DNA of 64,000 nt from Pseudomonas fluorescens. Lineage in GTDB: Bacteria; Pseudomonadota; Gammaproteobacteria; Pseudomonadales; Pseudomonadaceae. The notes under the pieces were generated by a model. That model worked only from the letters and a program-made list of their open reading frames with translations. It was not told the DNA's origin and made no database searches. Below, one piece after another: positions 62,576 through 64,000 of this stretch (the first letter of the stretch is position 1; each line of letters starts with the position of its first letter). Location: the NCBI RefSeq assembly GCF_900636825.1, contig NZ_LR134318.1, positions 4,522,001 through 4,586,000 of the forward strand, given 5' to 3'. Made by a program: the position numbers and the translations under genes.

Positions 62576-63172
62576 ATGACAGCTTCGGAAAAAGCCCTGC
62601 GTTCGCAACGCTTGAACCAGATTACCCATGCGCCGCACAGCACACTGGATGCGCTGGTGAAAGCGCACGCGCCATTCGAAACCCGCGCCAGTTTCGCCCG
62701 CTTTGTGGTCGCGCAGTATCTGTTCCAGTCGGAATTGGTCGAGCTGTACAACGATGCCGAACTGAGCGCCATCGTCCCGGATCTGCCGGCACGTTGCCGC
62801 GCCGAAGCGGCCAAGGCTGATCTTGCCGATCTGCACACCGCAGTGCCGGCGCCCGTCGCAGGCGCGGTGAAAAACCCGAGCAAGGCACGCGCGCTGGGCT
62901 GGATCTTCGTCTCCGAAGGCTCGAAGCTCGGCGCGGCGTTCCTGATCAAACGGGCGGTGGCGCTGGACTTGAGCGAAACGTTCGGCGCCCGTCACTTGGG
63001 CGAACCCGAAGGTGGCCGCGCCGAAGGCTGGAAGAGCTTTGTGCGCACCCTCGACGCCTTGCCGTTCACCGCGGAAGAAGAAGCCGAAGTGGAACAAGGC
63101 GCGCTGGATGCCTTCAACCGCTTCACGGTGTTGCTGGAACAGGCGTACGCAACAGAAGCCGAACCAGCCTGA
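62576..63172 (+). CDS. hemO: haem oxygenase HemO/PigA
   Basis: 198 residues, the same length as P. aeruginosa PigA. It opens the haem ring to release iron, giving biliverdin and CO. The proximal haem ligand is H21 in THAPHSTLDAL; the distal helix reads LGWIFVSEGSKLGAAFLIKR, followed by FGARHLGEPEGGRAEGWKSF, which matches PigA as I remember it. That group makes mostly the beta/delta isomers. It completes uptake by the receptor just upstream. Confidence 0.94.
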   Translation: MTASEKALRSQRLNQITHAPHSTLDALVKAHAPFETRASFARFVVAQYLFQSELVELYNDAELSAIVPDLPARCRAEAAKADLADLHTAVPAPVAGAVKNPSKARALGWIFVSEGSKLGAAFLIKRAVALDLSETFGARHLGEPEGGRAEGWKSFVRTLDALPFTAEEEAEVEQGALDAFNRFTVLLEQAYATEAEPA

Positions 63173-63183
63173 TATCCGCGATC

Positions 63184-63275
63184 CCCCCGGTAGGAGCTGC
63201 CGCAGGCTGCGATCTTTTGATCCTGTTTTCAAAAAGTCAAAAGATCGCAGCCTGCGGCAGCTCCTACCGGGGGCC
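63184..63275. repeat. REP palindrome pair (type A)
   Basis: Inverted units with CCCCCGGTAGG / CCTACCGGGGG outer ends, after hemO. Confidence 0.9.
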
Positions 63276-63325
63276 GGGTAAATCTGTAAGATCTCCGTTC
63301 CGCTTCAGAAGCCACCGCTGAGCCC

Positions 63326-63715
63326 ATGCCCGCATTCGCCTCCTCAAAACTCGCCCGTCTGCTGTTTGGCCTGCTGGCCTATGTCAGCCTTGGCGTTGGC
63401 CTGATCGCCATCGTCGTGCCCGGCCTGCCGACCACCGAGTTCATCCTCCTCGCCGCCTGGGCTGCCACGCGCAGTTCGCCGCGCCTGAGTGCCTGGCTGG
63501 AAAATCATCGCCTGTTCGGGCCGATCCTGAGCAACTGGCGCAACGGCAAGATCATCGCGCGCAAGGCCAAGGTCAGCGCCACGCTGAGCATGCTGCTGTG
63601 TGCAACGTTGATGCTGGCGATGCTCGATCACGGCTGGCCGGTCTATCTGGCGACAGCGGGCATGAGCCTGGGCAACCTGTGGATCTGGTCGCGGCCGGAA
63701 TCGATTCCTTTCTGA
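63326..63715 (+). CDS. DUF454/YbaN-family inner-membrane protein
   Basis: 129 residues with three to four membrane segments. The family pattern GLIAIVVPGLPTTEFILLAAWAATRSSPRL and NHRLFGPILSNWRNGKIIARKAK is clear. Members are often found next to haem-uptake or haem-oxygenase genes, which agrees with its place here, 153 bases after hemO. The function is unknown. Confidence 0.9.
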   Translation: MPAFASSKLARLLFGLLAYVSLGVGLIAIVVPGLPTTEFILLAAWAATRSSPRLSAWLENHRLFGPILSNWRNGKIIARKAKVSATLSMLLCATLMLAMLDHGWPVYLATAGMSLGNLWIWSRPESIPF

Positions 63716-63743
63716 CCGCGTTTACCCCTTGTGTAAAAGCTCC

Positions 63744-63877
63744 TGTGGTGAGGGGATTTATCCCCGACGTGGCTGCGAAGCAGCCACAAAGCGGCTTTGC
63801 GTGATCGGTCGGGCAGCAGCGTCATCAGAGCATGGGGCCTGCTTCGCAGGCCATCGGGGATAAATCCCCTCACCACA
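63744..63877. repeat. long palindromic repeat (type F)
   Basis: Outer arms TGTGGTGAGGGGATTTATCC and its complement enclose smaller hairpins (GTGGCTGCGAAGCAGCCAC and GGCCTGCTTCGCAGGCC). This is a distinct class from the GTAGGAG repeats. The bases after it to 64000 show no clear gene. Confidence 0.88.
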
Positions 63878-64000
63878 AAAGCTGACCTCTTTCCTGCAAA
63901 CACCCATTTCAACCCGTTGAACATCCCTGAATTTATTAGCTTTTCCAGCACTTTCCCCTGCGCAAACGTTTAGCGCTGACCGTCCGTCGGCAGCCGCCTC

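Noticed and set aside
63643..63951. 102-codon minus-strand frame at the right end
   Set aside because: It reads through the type F palindrome, and its product is built from translated repeat arms.
63969..64000. Possible end of a minus-strand gene entering from the right (stop at 63969-63971)
   Set aside because: Only about nine codons are visible, too few to support a gene.
1..64000. tRNA, rRNA, CRISPR array, prophage or integron
   Set aside because: No sequence in the window matched the expected conserved elements; the repeats seen are REP- or MITE-like and not regularly spaced.

Overview
The window looks like chromosomal DNA of a fluorescent pseudomonad (Pseudomonas fluorescens complex). 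The evidence is the overall high GC content, the gene set (Entner-Doudoroff glucose cluster with gtsABCD/oprB, fadD1-fadD2-phaJ1, hemO/pigA, a bdlA-like gene), and many intergenic palindromes built on GTAGGAGCTGCCG / AGGCTGCGATC, which are typical of that group. No tRNA, rRNA, CRISPR array or prophage was seen. The assignment rests on reading the sequence and recalling families; no database search was run.

Layout. 1-14 kb: a chemoreceptor (running off the left edge), a CorA/ZntB-type transporter, a PiT phosphate transporter, a LysR/SDR divergent pair, a PACE efflux gene with a divergent LysR regulator, an ECF42-type sigma operon (SnoaL-like, YciI/DGPF-like, sigma factor with C-terminal extension), two GNAT acetyltransferases, a GyrI-like protein, a LysE exporter and alaC. 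14-17.5 kb: the gluconate unit gntT, gntK and gntR with three candidate GntR operators. 17.6-22 kb: a second LysR/PACE pair, an MFS transporter and a BdlA-like two-PAS soluble chemoreceptor. 22-26 kb: a 976-residue modular protein of unknown function and a 36-residue lysine-rich ORF. 26-35 kb: def, a YihY/BrkB protein, a CsbD protein and the lipid cluster fadD1, fadD2, alpha/beta hydrolase and phaJ1. 34.5-37.5 kb: a ferritin-like DUF2383 protein, a DUF3820 protein, a class V aminotransferase and an intradiol dioxygenase-like protein.

37.7-58 kb is one long carbohydrate region. It holds zwf-pgl-eda, divergent hexR, a mutarotase, oprB, gtsDCBA, an AGE-family epimerase, the gtrS/gltR two-component system, glk, edd and divergent gap. 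Glucose crosses OprB, is imported by GtsABCD, phosphorylated by Glk, oxidised by Zwf/Pgl and split by Edd/Eda; Gap takes on the triose. Gluconate taken up by GntT and phosphorylated by GntK enters at 6-phosphogluconate. HexR-like operators lie in front of zwf/hexR and gap. An IS481-family element sits between the convergent mutarotase and hexR genes, inside a 185-bp MITE-like repeat. The second copy of that repeat (near 8 kb) is uninterrupted and gives the empty site.

58-63.2 kb is a haem cell-surface-signalling locus: ECF sigma, FecR-type anti-sigma, TonB-dependent receptor with a signalling domain, and haem oxygenase. The sigma gene has a strong Fur box. The receptor and haem oxygenase genes share an almost identical upstream element, TTTTTAC-N16-GTACGTCT-Y-GTTAT, which I propose is the promoter of the local sigma factor. 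The window ends with a DUF454 membrane protein and a further class of palindromic repeat.
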